A DNA stretch of 34,684 nucleotides from NCBI GenBank assembly GCA_020536535.1, contig JAHLWZ010000251.1, forward strand, positions 1,105 through 35,788, given 5' to 3'. This DNA comes from Pelomyxa schiedti (lineage: Eukaryota > Evosea > Pelobiontida > Pelomyxidae). The notes below the pieces were generated by a model. The model searched no databases. It was given only the letters and a program-made list of their open reading frames with translations, and was not told where the DNA came from. The position numbers and the translations under genes were made by a program. Shown here piece after piece: positions 23,600 to 33,440 of the stretch (position 1 is the stretch's first letter; each line of letters starts with the position of its first letter).

Positions 23600-26500
23600 A
23601 TGAGGACCAACGACGATGGTGGGATCTCCGGTGCGAGATCTGCGACAAACACGACGAACGCGATTACCACAAACACCGCAACACCTACTACTACGTCACT
23701 CCCACTCCCGCTTCTTCCGGCGCTCGTTGTTCCGGCGCCGAATACTTCCCCGCACCGTCAAAACACTACGTCTGCGTTTTTCGGCACTCAGCAGGCGCAA
23801 CAACAAGCCGCCGCGTCGCCAACGACACGCGCCACATCACCGAATTCTAGTGCCAGTGGTACTTATTCAAGTACCGATACTGGTGGCATTGGCGGTGGTG
23901 GCGCGACACCGCCGTCGCTGAAGAGGGTTTTGAAACGCGCTGAGAGCTTCTCTTTGGGGCAGAGCCTGCTGTCACCCTTGAGGAACTCGTTTTCTACCAA
24001 CGCAAGCACACTCTCAATGCTGTTGCTGCCCAAGTCTACTGCTACAACTCTGGGATCCTCTTCCTCCAGTCTTGCTTCTACTATTTCCCCCCGTATCGTC
24101 ACATCTACTTCTGCTGGTGACTGTGGAATACCTTCCCTTTTGGCTTCATTACCAACCCCTCCTGCCACTTTGCCTTCTACAGTTTTGCCACGTAGGTCTC
24201 TTGGTGCATCCAACTTTCCTGCAAACAGAGTACCTTCTCCCTCGCCTTCCCCTTCTGTATCTCTGTCTTCACTGAGCCTCTCTTCATCTTTGAATTTGTC
24301 ATCGTCCATGACATCACTTCCAACCACGCGGGGGTGCTTCAACGAGCACCACGCGTCAACGATTTGTGATTTGCTGGACGACTATCTGGCTCAGGTTGAC
24401 AATTTAATTGCTACCCCAACCGTAAGACGTCACAAGCCCGAATGCGAACGCAGGGACAGATCAAGGTCAAACAGTAATTGTTCCCTGGACGGAAACGATG
24501 ACACTGCCAGCACTCTCAACACAGCTCCCATTGAAGGATCTTGTGAATGTGTTGATGAAGTCACAAGCAAAGAAGTGATGGAGATGCTTCGACGCCTTGC
24601 TGAAGACTGCAGACAAAGTTTGTGGCATGGTCACTCTATTCCTGCTTCAGCACATAGTGCTGTCCTTTACAACACTATGGGAAAATTGACGGACTTGAGT
24701 GAAGACTGCCGACTTATGGCTGTTAAACTAATGTACTTAGTTTTGATCATCTCTCAGGTACAGGAAGAAGGACACCCAAAGGTATTTTCTTACTTTATTA
24801 TTTTCAACAAATAATTCACCTGCAAGCAAAATGATCCTAGACCTGTTTCTGAGTATTTTGATAGAAACAAGCTTTCAGAGGCGCTAGGTCCCCCAAAGAA
24901 GGCAGAGTCTCCCCTTCCTATTATTTAGTTATTGATTGTCCCAGGAAGTCAACTCTGGATTGGGAAGTCCAAAGTCTTCTCCAAAACTACCTGCCCGACC
25001 GGCACCACCGTCACCTCCATCACCACAGTCCCCATCTTCATCCCCTCCATTTCAACCCGCCACTGACCCGTCAAAAAAGAACAAATACCCGGTATACATT
25101 TTTTTTCTTTGTGGCACTAACACATTTAGCTAGTTCCAAATTTACAACTGCCCCCTGGTACTAGCATGTCTCCACCTCTGGGTGGCTCATCACTTGTATT
25201 GCCCCTCCGTCTTACTCTTAGAGCTAATTTTAGCAGGGATCATCAGAAGAATCCAAAGCAGAAAAGACCTTGCTTTGTCGAATTTGTGAGCAGATGATCC
25301 CAGTAAAAGTGATGCAGATGCATAGCGTGTGAGTCTCATGCAATATCATGTGCTGTGTAAAAATTAGTATAGATTCTGTGCTATTATTAACCAAGGTGAT
25401 ATGAAAGCTTTATCAATTGACGAAAAGTTCGCCCAAGTTCGTACTTCCATTTATTCGACCTCTGCTTAGAGTACTTTGATTAGGTTTATGATGCCCTGAA
25501 TACCAAAATCGACGAATTGTCACCAGATGAAGTGAATCAAAGAACTCACATTACTACAGTCAGAGACATTGTCCAAAAGTGACACCCATTCTTTCAAAAC
25601 ACCGATTTAATGATGGGCCAGGGCAATTGAATCTACGGAATTATCCATGCTTTTGCAAGCTGAAGTGCAGTTAAACAGAGTGCTGTCCGATTCCAGCAGG
25701 TACATGAAGTACCTCCCACGAGACGCAATAAGACTGATACACCACCTAGTAAGTATCTACTGTATTACATTGCTTCTTATGTCCCTCCCATAACCAGATA
25801 CTCAAGAAGAAGAGTATACTCGAGTCATGTGAACAATATGCACAACTCACTCAAACTCTTTCGTCCAATGCCTTTTCAGTGGAGTCACCAAGGATGTTGC
25901 ACACTGCAAGAGGCTTTACAAGATCACGCTCCAATTCTTATACAATGCCTGTACAGTCCATACCGTTATTTTCCATCTAATCCCAGGCAGCCGCGCCTTT
26001 CCATTACTGATTTTGAGGTGGTCAAACCACTGACCAAAGGAGCATATGGAAAAGTGTTTCTTGTTCGAAAGCGTACAACTAGCGATATTTATTGTGTGAA
26101 AGTAGAGTTTTACGTTATAGTTATTGCTCTTACCTCGTTATTCCAGGTTCTGAATAGGTCCGAAGCTGCAAACAAAAATCCTGCAAATTTGCATATAGAG
26201 AGAGATATTTTAAAAAAGACAGGAAATCCTTTTGTATTCCCACCCAAAAAATAACAATTCCTAACTTCTCTTCGCAAGGTCGCCAAACTGTATTATTCGT
26301 TTTCATCCAAGGTTTCTTTGTTTTTTCCTCGTAACTCTACTGAAGAAATCACAGCAACATGTATATTTTGTGATGGAGTACTATCCTGGAGGTGATTTAT
26401 TTTCTCTTTTACAAGAGTTTAATCACTTTGATGAGGATATGGCAAGGTATCTTTCATTCTTACAAATAAGGGTTTCTAATTTATTTTTATAGAATGTATA

Positions 26501-27751
26501 TAGCGGAAATAGGTAATCACATGTAAACCTCTTATTTTCTTCCTGATTGCACTTTAGTTCTCTCCCTCAAGTACCTTCATAAAGAGGGCATTATCCACAG
26601 GTAGATTCCACCGTTGTAACTAGTGTTGAAATAATTTTCCAAGAGACCTAAAACCGGACAATGTTCTTATCGACAATAATGGACACATCAAATTAACAGG
26701 TATTGTACAACTTTAACTTTGTCTATGAATTTGATAATACTCAGATTTCGGATTATCGCAAAATGGTCTTCAAAAAAGTATGTTTGAAATTAAAAAAAAA
26801 ATTAATCTCACGATCTTAACTCGCAGAGCAATCATTAAAGCTTGCCCTTGGCTGTATGCAACTAGTGGAGGCAGAACCAAGTGCCCCTGGCACTCCTGGT
26901 ATTATGGAGATTATGTTTTCCGTGAGTAATAGTTGCTCTCAGATTATCTTGCTCCGGAAGTTCTTCTTGGAATGAAACACGGTTCCTTTTCTTTTCAATA
27001 TCAATGACTTTCTAATGATTACAGGACCCGAAGTTGACTTCTGGTTCTTTTCTTTTCCTTTTCTTTTTCCCATGACAGAGGTCCCAGGGCACTTGGCGTA
27101 ATTTTATATGAGTTTCTCACTGGTATCCCTCCCTTTTCTGGTGAATCAGTAAAAGAAGTTTTCGAGAATATACTCACCAAAAGTTGCTTTCTATCCCAGT
27201 TTCTTAGAAATCCCTAATTCCACACAGGGCCAAAGTACGATGGTGTAAACATTTCTCCCATTGCCAGAAATTTGATTGACAGGCTGCTGTGTGTAAAGCC
27301 ACAGGAGAGACTTGGTGCCAAAGGTAATTCCTCTCAATTTTCATATTTACTTACTTGGTTGTTAAAGGCATCCACGAAATCAAACAACACCCATTTTTCG
27401 AGGGAATTGATTGGAGAACTCTATTGCTACAGAAACCTCCCTTCGTACCAAGCGAGTCTCTCACAGAAGACGCGGACACAACGTTCTTCACCGGTTTCTT
27501 TCTCTTCAACCCCCATTTCCCCGCTCTTTCACCGGGTGAACCTAACAACATCCGCAGCCCGGCAGCAATACTACGCACTGGAGGAACCTCTCGTTGCCAT
27601 GGAAAGCCCGCCGGAGTCACCCACTATAGCGCCGCACGCACCGCCGCCATCACCACAGGAGAGGGACCCCTTCTTCTTTGTCAACGTGGAGCAACTGGCC
27701 GCCAAAACCCGAGAGCTAGCAGGTAGCAAGAAAGCACCACTGTTGTACTGA
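23600..27751 (+). CDS. RIM15/IRE-type AGC protein kinase
   Basis: The start is taken at ATG 23600 (an upstream exon is possible). The long Ser/Thr/Pro-rich N-terminus includes [20 protein letters not shown] and a conserved helical block ([20 protein letters not shown]). A Cys/His finger follows at about 25276-25400: [20 protein letters not shown] joined across an intron to [20 protein letters not shown], closely matching the C2HC finger of plant IRE/IREH and fungal RIM15/ppk18. The kinase domain begins [20 protein letters not shown] (about 26005), with [38 protein letters not shown] split by a short intron near 26600-26642, [12 protein letters not shown] (about 26745), [17 protein letters not shown] across an intron, [20 protein letters not shown] and [20 protein letters not shown]. 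The AGC tail has [20 protein letters not shown] and ends [16 protein letters not shown], like the family C-terminus. Catalytic Lys, Asp and DFG are present, so it should be active. There is no long insert between DFG and APE as in yeast Rim15. Introns are about 40-70 nt; several borders are approximate. Confidence 0.85.
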
Positions 27752-27897
27752 TACACAGCACACACCCACAGTAAGGGGAAAAAAAAGTTCTGTTTGGGCT
27801 CGGAATCACTTGTACCCGAAACAAGTGTTCTGCCAAACTAAACAACAGAGCCTCCCAGAGACCAAAGTGGTTTTTTTCTTGTTGCCAGCTGCTTCCT

Positions 27898-27946
27898 GAA
27901 GATTTTTTCTGCCTGGCGCTGTTAACTCAGAGCAGAAAATATCTTC
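27898..27946 (+). other. 15-bp stem-loop downstream of the kinase gene
   Basis: gaagattttttctgc (27898-27912) pairs with gcagaaaatatcttc (27932-27946) with one mismatch, leaving a 19-nt loop. It lies between the kinase stop (27751) and the next gene (28117). A tRNA B-box-like stretch (GGTTCGATCC, 27974-27983) follows, but no tRNA fold can be drawn. It may be a 3' UTR hairpin or a remnant of a short interspersed element. Confidence 0.5.
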
Positions 27947-28116
27947 AAGAATCTTCGGATCCAAGGGTCGCAGGTTCGATCCCCCTGAGTATCCTTTTTC
28001 TTCCCCAGACATTTGATGATGCGGTTAAGCTGAGAAAAAAACCAAAACAAGGGCAGATCATCAGGAACGCTGTTCGACGAAAAGAAAACCACAATCAAAA
28101 TCAAACAGGAGTTTTG

Positions 28117-29475
28117 ATGGGACAGACACAGCAACGGACCGTGGGGCCTCCCGCCAGCGAATCAACCGACACACATCCCACAATTGCTTCAGAAGAAACG
28201 AGACCCCCAACCACCGCCAAGTCACAACTCGTGGCCGTTCTTTCTGCCGCCGTCGTCGCCAAACGTTACCCCCATAATGTCAATAGCACCATCACTGCTG
28301 ACACTGGTGATCCTGGTGGTGTGTTGTTGCCGTCATCCTCACCTTCACCACAACAACAGAAGCAGCAGCAGCAGCAACAACAACCAGCGAGGAGCCTGGT
28401 TGAGTGGTTGCAATGGAACACACTCGTGAGGAAGTGGGCCGAGGAGTGGGTGCTCAGGCCTGTCTGTGATGCTGTGTTCAGGCTCCCGCTGATGGATCAC
28501 ACGCAGTACCGCGGTTCTCATTATGCTTGGGAGGAGGCTATCTGGTACAGGCACAAGTACCTGTGCGTGAGTGTGTCACCCACTCTGGGTGTGGTCACTT
28601 GGTGCGTATTCGGCTCTGACAAGGTGGTGCCGTGCTGCACCACTGGCCCGGGGAAGCTGTTGTGCTCCACGCCATTGCCAGTGAGTCCGGCCAAGGTCAA
28701 GGCTTCCCACAGCGTTGTGGATGCTGTGTCTGGCGCTGAGTGTTGGTCATCGTCGCCATTGAGGTCCTGTGGCTGCTGTGCAGCCGCCAACAGGAAGTGG
28801 CTTGTGTGCCATGGCAAGAAACTTGGCGAGGTCTGGGTCTGGAAGGTTGTTGGCGGTGTGCCTGTGGACCCAAGGAAATCTCTGCAAGCGATGGACGTAG
28901 GTTTGAGTTTAAGCAAATTCCACTTCTCTCCACTGTGGGATGATGTACTTGTGGACGTCGATTGCTCCGGAACAGTAAGCCTGTGTGACTTGGAGGCAAG
29001 CTTCCAGCAACAGAAGCTGGTGATCACAACCACGCTTCCATTTGGTGGTGTTAATGCAACTGATGTGATGCAGATCCCTGGTGGTTCAATGTGCACAGTG
29101 TCTCACACTAATGTGACATACTGTGAGACAGTGCCTTGCGTGATGGACGCACAATACCACCCATTGGTTGTGTTTCCCAGGCAGAGCATTGTCATGCAAA
29201 TCGGCAAGAGCCGCTGCTTTGTTGCAGAGCAGTATTGTACAGAATACAAAGTGTATGACACTACAGAACTTGGGGTCAACAACATGCCGTCACTCTGTGT
29301 CCCTTGCAGTTGGTCATGTGCAAGCCAGCAGTCAGGCCTCATTGCATCAGCAGATGTTAGCAACTGCAAGACCACAGAACTTGGGGTCTCTGTGCGTGAT
29401 GGGATCACTGGCTTCCTCATTGGTGTGTTCCCTGTGACTTTTGTGGACCCCTGGGTGCTAAAATACTACGAGTAA
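28117..29475 (+). CDS. Orphan paralogue family, copy 3
   Basis: A single-exon gene of about 452 residues, distant from copies 1 and 2 but with the same block order. It has a low-complexity N-terminus with a Gln run (about residues 70-90). The signature reads SLVEWLQWNTLVRKWAEEWV, then RPVCDAVFRLPLMDH and KYLCVSVSPTLGVVTWC. The mid-strands are VCHGKKLGEVWVWKVVGGVP, LWDDVLVDVDCSGTVSLCDL and EASFQQQKLVITTTLPFGG. The end is SLCVPCSWSCASQQSGLIAS, then VSVRDGITGFLIGVFPVTFV. DLExxFxxxQLVxxxxxxxG and SLCVPCxW, with DGxxGxxIGVFxV, are shared with the minus-strand pair eight kb away, so these are one family. The ATG at 28117 is the first in frame. The function is unknown; no TM or signal peptide is apparent. 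Confidence 0.8.
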   Translation: MGQTQQRTVGPPASESTDTHPTIASEETRPPTTAKSQLVAVLSAAVVAKRYPHNVNSTITADTGDPGGVLLPSSSPSPQQQKQQQQQQQPARSLVEWLQWNTLVRKWAEEWVLRPVCDAVFRLPLMDHTQYRGSHYAWEEAIWYRHKYLCVSVSPTLGVVTWCVFGSDKVVPCCTTGPGKLLCSTPLPVSPAKVKASHSVVDAVSGAECWSSSPLRSCGCCAAANRKWLVCHGKKLGEVWVWKVVGGVPVDPRKSLQAMDVGLSLSKFHFSPLWDDVLVDVDCSGTVSLCDLEASFQQQKLVITTTLPFGGVNATDVMQIPGGSMCTVSHTNVTYCETVPCVMDAQYHPLVVFPRQSIVMQIGKSRCFVAEQYCTEYKVYDTTELGVNNMPSLCVPCSWSCASQQSGLIASADVSNCKTTELGVSVRDGITGFLIGVFPVTFVDPWVLKYYE

Positions 29476-29701
29476 GCTTGTGCCAAACGCAAGTGTGTCA
29501 ATTGTACAAGAAATACACATTACTATTACCAATCGGCCTTTCTTCTTGTGAGAGGTGGCTCGTCGTTGTCGTGGGTTGTTGTTTTAGTTTGGTAATTGCC
29601 GACCAGATGGCTTGCACGTTCTGCTCAGAAAAAAACCCAAAAAACTCAAAAACTTTCTTTCTGTTCCATGAAGTACGGATCACAAAAAACACCGAGTTTT
29701 G

Positions 29702-30834
29702 ATGGGACACCACCCGGCCTCCCGCCAGCCGAGGTGAATCGCCCGTGGCGCATCCCACAATTGCTTCAGAAGAAACGAGACCCCCAACCACCGCCAAGTC
29801 ACAACTCATTGCCGTTCTTTCTGCATCCGTCGTCCGTAATCACCAGTGCAGAATCCCCCCTCAAGAGGTTCTCGTCCTCCTGACCTTCATTAACGGGTGA
29901 ACTCATAATACCCAACCGAATGATTCAAAGTTATTTATTATTCTCCTCCTTCTTCGTTATTCACAAACTTAGAGACCCCAACGGCGGCATTCAATGAAAC
30001 AGGTTGTTGTGAAACAACCAAACGGGAATTCGCCGCGGTTGTCAGATCCGGCAAGCCCTGTGTCTGCACCAGCAACAGCCCCAACATTCCAATAATGTAC
30101 ATGACACCATCACTGCTGACCATTGTAATCCCGATGGTGTGTTGTCACCTTATCCGCAACCACCACAGCAACCAGCAAGGAGCCTGGTTGAGTGGTTGCA
30201 ATGGAACACGCTCGTGAGGAAGTGGGCCGAGGAGTGGGTCCTCAGGCCTGTCTGTGATGCTGTGTTCAGTGTCACCCACTATGGGTGTGGTCACTTGGTG
30301 CGTATTCGGCTCTGACAAGGTGGTGCCGTGCCACACCACTGGCCCGGGCAAGCTGTTGTGTTCCACACCATTGCCAGTGAGTTTGGCCAAGGTCAAGGCT
30401 TCCCACAGTGTTGTGGATGCTGTGTCTGGCGCTGAGTGTTGGTCGTTGTCGCCATTGAGGTGTTATGACTGGTGTTCAGTGGTGAACAGGAAGTGGCTTG
30501 TGTGCCATGGCAAGAAACTTGGTGAGGTTTGGATTTGGAAGGTTGTTGGCGGTGTGCCTGTGGATCCAAGGAAATCTCTGCAAGTGATGGATGTAGGTTT
30601 GAGTCTTGCCCATTTTGAAATATCTCCACTGTGGGATGATGTACTTGTGGACCTGGACAGCATGGGAACAGTAAGCCTGTGTGACTTGGAGTCAAGCTTC
30701 CAGCAACAGAAGCTGGTGATCACAACCACGCTTTCATTTGGCGGTCTTCGTCCCACTAGTGTGATGCAGCTCCCTGGTGGTGCAATGGTCACACTGTCTC
30801 ACACTAATGTGACATACTGTGAGACAGTGCCTTG
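29702..30834 (+). pseudogene. Orphan paralogue family, copy 4, 5' part (broken)
   Basis: The DNA is closely similar to copy 3 (e.g. ttgatgggac at the start, cacaattgcttcagaagaaa, then gagtggttgcaatggaacac). It is disrupted by a roughly 230-bp insertion (about 29875-30105), a deletion of about 108 bp after gtgttcag (30270) that removes the second half of the signature region, and truncation at 30834 by an LTR. A frame from about 30254 stays open (LVCHGKKLGEVWIWKVVGG), so a shortened product is conceivable but unlikely to be functional. It continues at 31240. Confidence 0.8.
29875..30105. other. Insertion within pseudogene copy 4
   Basis: Sequence absent from copy 3 and not matched elsewhere in the window. 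The minus strand carries a 61-codon frame ending LVVSQQPVSLNAAVGVSKFV NNEEGGE with a stop, which has a natural-looking acidic C-terminus. It may be a captured gene end or a small element; no terminal repeats or duplication are evident, and the borders are approximate because the flanks are diverged. Confidence 0.45.
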
Positions 30835-31239
30835 TGTGTACTTCCACAAAGTACACAAACTCGGCCTTGCTCGCGAGGCTCTGAAGTCTGGCGGACTTTA
30901 GCGGGATGATTGGAGAGACTGAGGACTGAGCCGAATCTGGACTATTACCAGAATGAGACAGCGAAGGTAATGATCAGCGCACAGCGCAGCTGGGCGCACA
31001 AATACAGCAACAACAACGTGGCAGGCGGTTTTGATCACATGCACACTTGTTCGAGAATCCATTTGAACATCGCAGCCTTTTAACCCAATCGCACAACCGC
31101 TCTGCGAGATTTTACACACTCCCTTTTTATCCCCTTTACAACAACGACAAACAAACAAACAAGAGAACCCTTTATTCTCTTCACGCCCACTCGTTTTCTT
31201 CCTCTGTGGGACTTATTCTCGAGCCCACAGAAGCTAACA
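30835..31239 (+). mobile_element. Solo LTR (405 bp) with 4-bp target duplication
   Basis: It starts TGTGTACTTCC and ends AAGCTAACA (TG...CA). It is flanked by CTTG on both sides (30831-30834 and 31240-31243); removing it and one CTTG restores the order seen in copy 3 (gtgccttgcgtgatg). It carries a TTTTTATCCCC-like block and a Arg-codon-poor, non-coding interior. No internal retroelement domain follows, so this is a solo LTR, of a family that makes 4-bp duplications. Confidence 0.8.
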
Positions 31240-31442
31240 CTTGCGTGATGTACGCACCATACCACCCGTTGGTGGTATTTCCCAGGCAGAGCACTGTCAC
31301 GCAAATCGGCAAGAGCTGCTGCTTGGTTGCAGAGCGGTTTTGCACCCGAATACAGAGTGTATGACACCGCACAAGGGAGAGACCCACTCAACAAGCCGTC
31401 ACTCTGTTTCCCTTGCAGTTGGTCATGTGCAAGCCAGGAGTC
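31240..31442 (+). pseudogene. Orphan paralogue family, copy 4, 3' part
   Basis: Continues copy 4 after the LTR: cgtgatgtacgcaccatacc, then cccaggcagagcactgtcac, gcaaatcggcaagagc, through tcactctgtttcccttgcag ttggtcatgtgcaagccag. It aligns to 29135-29330 of copy 3, then is cut by the inverted LTR at 31443. The last part of the family (DGxxGxxIGVF) is lost. Confidence 0.8.
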
Positions 31443-32973
31443 TGTTAGCTTCTGTGGGCTTGAGAATAAGTCCCACAGAGGAAGAAAACGAGTGAGAGTG
31501 AAGAGAATAAAGGGTTCTCTTGTTTGTTGTAAGGGGATAAAAAGGGAGTGTGTAAAATCTCGCAGAGTGGTTGTGTGATTGGGTTAAAAGGCTGCGATGT
31601 TCTGTTAGCTTCTGTGGGAAGAGAATAAAGCCCCACAGGGGAAAAAGAATGAAAGAGAGTAAGAGTGTAAAGGTTCTCTTGCTTGTTCTTGTGCTTGGGT
31701 TGCACGTGTGAAAAGGATAATTAATTTGGTGCGGTTAGGTGCGGTTAGCTTCGAAGCCACGCTTTTGTCCAATTCTCAGTCGAGATTGCCTCAGAATCAA
31801 TCACCGCTGCAGTCCGCATTAGTGCGTTCCATGTCTCATAAGATCGTCGCTGCCTTATTCCAGTAATTCCATCAAGCCCGCATTGGATCTAGAGAATCAA
31901 GATTCAGACAGAGTCCGCAGAGTGTCCAGAGAGCTAAAGCTCGTGTACTTGCTAAAGTACACACGTTCCCCCTCCTCTTGAGCACGAATGTGTGTTCCAA
32001 TCACAAGAGTTCACATAATAATAAATAGTCAAAAAATGCGCAGTCAGTGGTGCGTAGCCGACGGCACGTATTGGATCGCGCCGGTAGTCCGGTGAAGTAG
32101 AAATGGTTGGGGTCATGATGCCGTAGTTTGTGAGCATGTATGAACTCGGCCGGGTTCGTGGCCGATCGCTCTTGGTGGGAAAAGTAAAGTAGGAGCAGTA
32201 AGAGCTCGGCGAGGCTGCGTTTTTGTTGCCAGCAAGTGCGTTGATCCCGCCAGTGAAGCGGTGATCCAGTGGTGCATTTTTTTTTTTTTTTTTTTTTTAT
32301 TCTCAAAGTTTGATAGCATCGTACCCATATGCGCTACTAGGTGCGGTCTTTGCCGCAAGTTTGAATTTGAACTGGAAAGTTTTATTTGTGCCACATCAGC
32401 CATACTGTGTTTCCTTCAGTGGGAGGGAAGGAAACTGCACCAAAGGAGAACAAAGAGGCACAAAGTATTTTATTCATCTTGGAATGGATGGATACATTTG
32501 GGTGTAGGTTATTGTGTATTTGTATATTCTTATAGAAATGAAGTGACTCGGTGTGTGTTTATAAAGGATTCCAAAGTCAAGGGAAAGGTCTTGGGTATCT
32601 CGATGATCTTTCTGTGAACTTGATTTCTGAACTTGGTAAGTGATGACTCAGCCTCTGAGTCTCCAGTCTCGAGTCTTGCGAGTGTGCCTTGCGCACAGTT
32701 TGCCTGTGTGTTCACAGAATCACACACTGTAGGTGTGGTCTGTAGTTTGATTCTCGGACAAGTGTGCATGTAATCAAAACCGCCTGCCACATTCTTGTTG
32801 CTGTATTTGTGTGCCCAGCTGCGCTGTGTGCTGATCATTACCTTCGCTGTCTCATTCTGGTAATAGTCCAGATTTGGCTCAGTCCTCAGTCTCTCCAATC
32901 ATCCCGCTAAAGTCCGCCAGACTTCAGAGCCTCGCGAGCAAGGCCGAGTTTGTGTACTTTGTGGAAGTACACA
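31443..32973 (-). mobile_element. Second LTR of the same family, inverted and interrupted
   Basis: Read on the minus strand, 32973 down to about 32737 matches the first 235 bases of the LTR at 30835 with only about ten differences, and 31602 down to 31443 matches its last 160 bases (TGTTAGCTTCTGTGGG at the outer end). The two parts are separated by about 1.1 kb of other sequence. Together with the LTR at 30835 it forms inverted repeats flanking a 203-bp piece of the host pseudogene. No target duplication is clear here. Confidence 0.8.
31603..32736. mobile_element. Sequence nested in the inverted LTR; includes a diverged LTR-like segment
   Basis: It begins TGTTAGCTTCTGTGGG again at 31603, a diverged version of the LTR end. 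At about 31945-31963 it has gtgtacttgctaaagtacaca, resembling the other LTR end. So 31603 to about 31963 is probably a related LTR inserted in the same orientation, next to GTTC (31599-31602; GTTC again at 31965-31968, one base off). The rest (31970-32736) has a poly-T tract (32278-32299), open frames without domains and no recognisable transposase. Confidence 0.5.
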
Positions 32974-33360
32974 ATTCCACGCGTGACCAGCTGACTTGAG
33001 TTTTTTTTTTTTTTTGGTTTTTTTTCACAACACAAACACAAAACAAAGCTGTGGCTTCGAAGCCACCTTTCAGAGAAACGGGGCTAACCGTGGCTTCGAA
33101 GCCAAGCACTGTTCTGTTCCGAAGGCAGAAACACTACACAAAAAAAAAAAAAAAACCAAGACAACACAAACGGTTTGGTTGCACAGACGCACCAAGCAGT
33201 GCGCCTGTACTGATGCATCAGGCGTTTCAGGTTTCTCCTTTTCGTCGTTTTTTTCCCAAGTTGGCCACCTTCGGTACTCACCATTTAACAGAATTGATGG
33301 GGCGATTGCGTGCTCACTGGGAGTGCAGCCTGGGAGCATGGGCGATTAGACTTCCCCTAA
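32974..33360. repeat. Repeated palindromic GTGGCTTCGAAGCCA motif in an otherwise non-coding interval
   Basis: gtggcttcgaagccac at 33052-33067 and gtggcttcgaagcca at 33100-33114 are perfect or nearly perfect palindromes, and gcttcgaagccac occurs also at 31748-31760. Poly-T (33001-33015) and poly-A (33138-33154) tracts flank them. No gene is seen. Confidence 0.65.
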
Positions 33361-33370
33361 AACAGTCAAC

Positions 33371-33440
33371 AGCCAACTGGTGCGTTGTCTCTCAGCCAGT
33401 AAATTGTTTGTCAGCCAGTAAATTGGTTGTCAGCCAGTAA
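33371..33440 (+). repeat. Tandem repeat, ~21-bp unit (cagccagtaaattg)
   Basis: Three near-identical units with agccagtaaattg followed by g/k-ttgt; more degenerate cagcca/gtgtgg motifs continue to about 33600 (ggcagccagcac, gacagccagcac, ggcagcccacat). It lies in the 3' flank of the Harbinger-type transposase. Confidence 0.8.

Noticed and set aside
23863-24342. Minus-strand 159-codon acidic reading frame
   Set aside because: Antisense to the Ser/Thr/Pro-rich N-terminus of the kinase; Asp/Glu richness is the mirror of Ser/Pro codons.
27925-27995. tRNA gene
   Set aside because: A TTCGATC T-loop-like stretch is present, but the T stem does not pair, no acceptor partner for gagtatcc exists upstream and no anticodon arm can be drawn.
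28521-29096. Minus-strand 191-codon reading frame
   Set aside because: Antisense to orphan paralogue copy 3, whose plus-strand frame shares conserved blocks with copies 1 and 2.
30835-32973. Single DNA transposon with ~240-bp inverted repeats
   Set aside because: Considered first because the ends are inverted copies, but the left copy alone is bounded by TG...CA and CTTG duplications inside the pseudogene, so two separate LTR insertions fit better.
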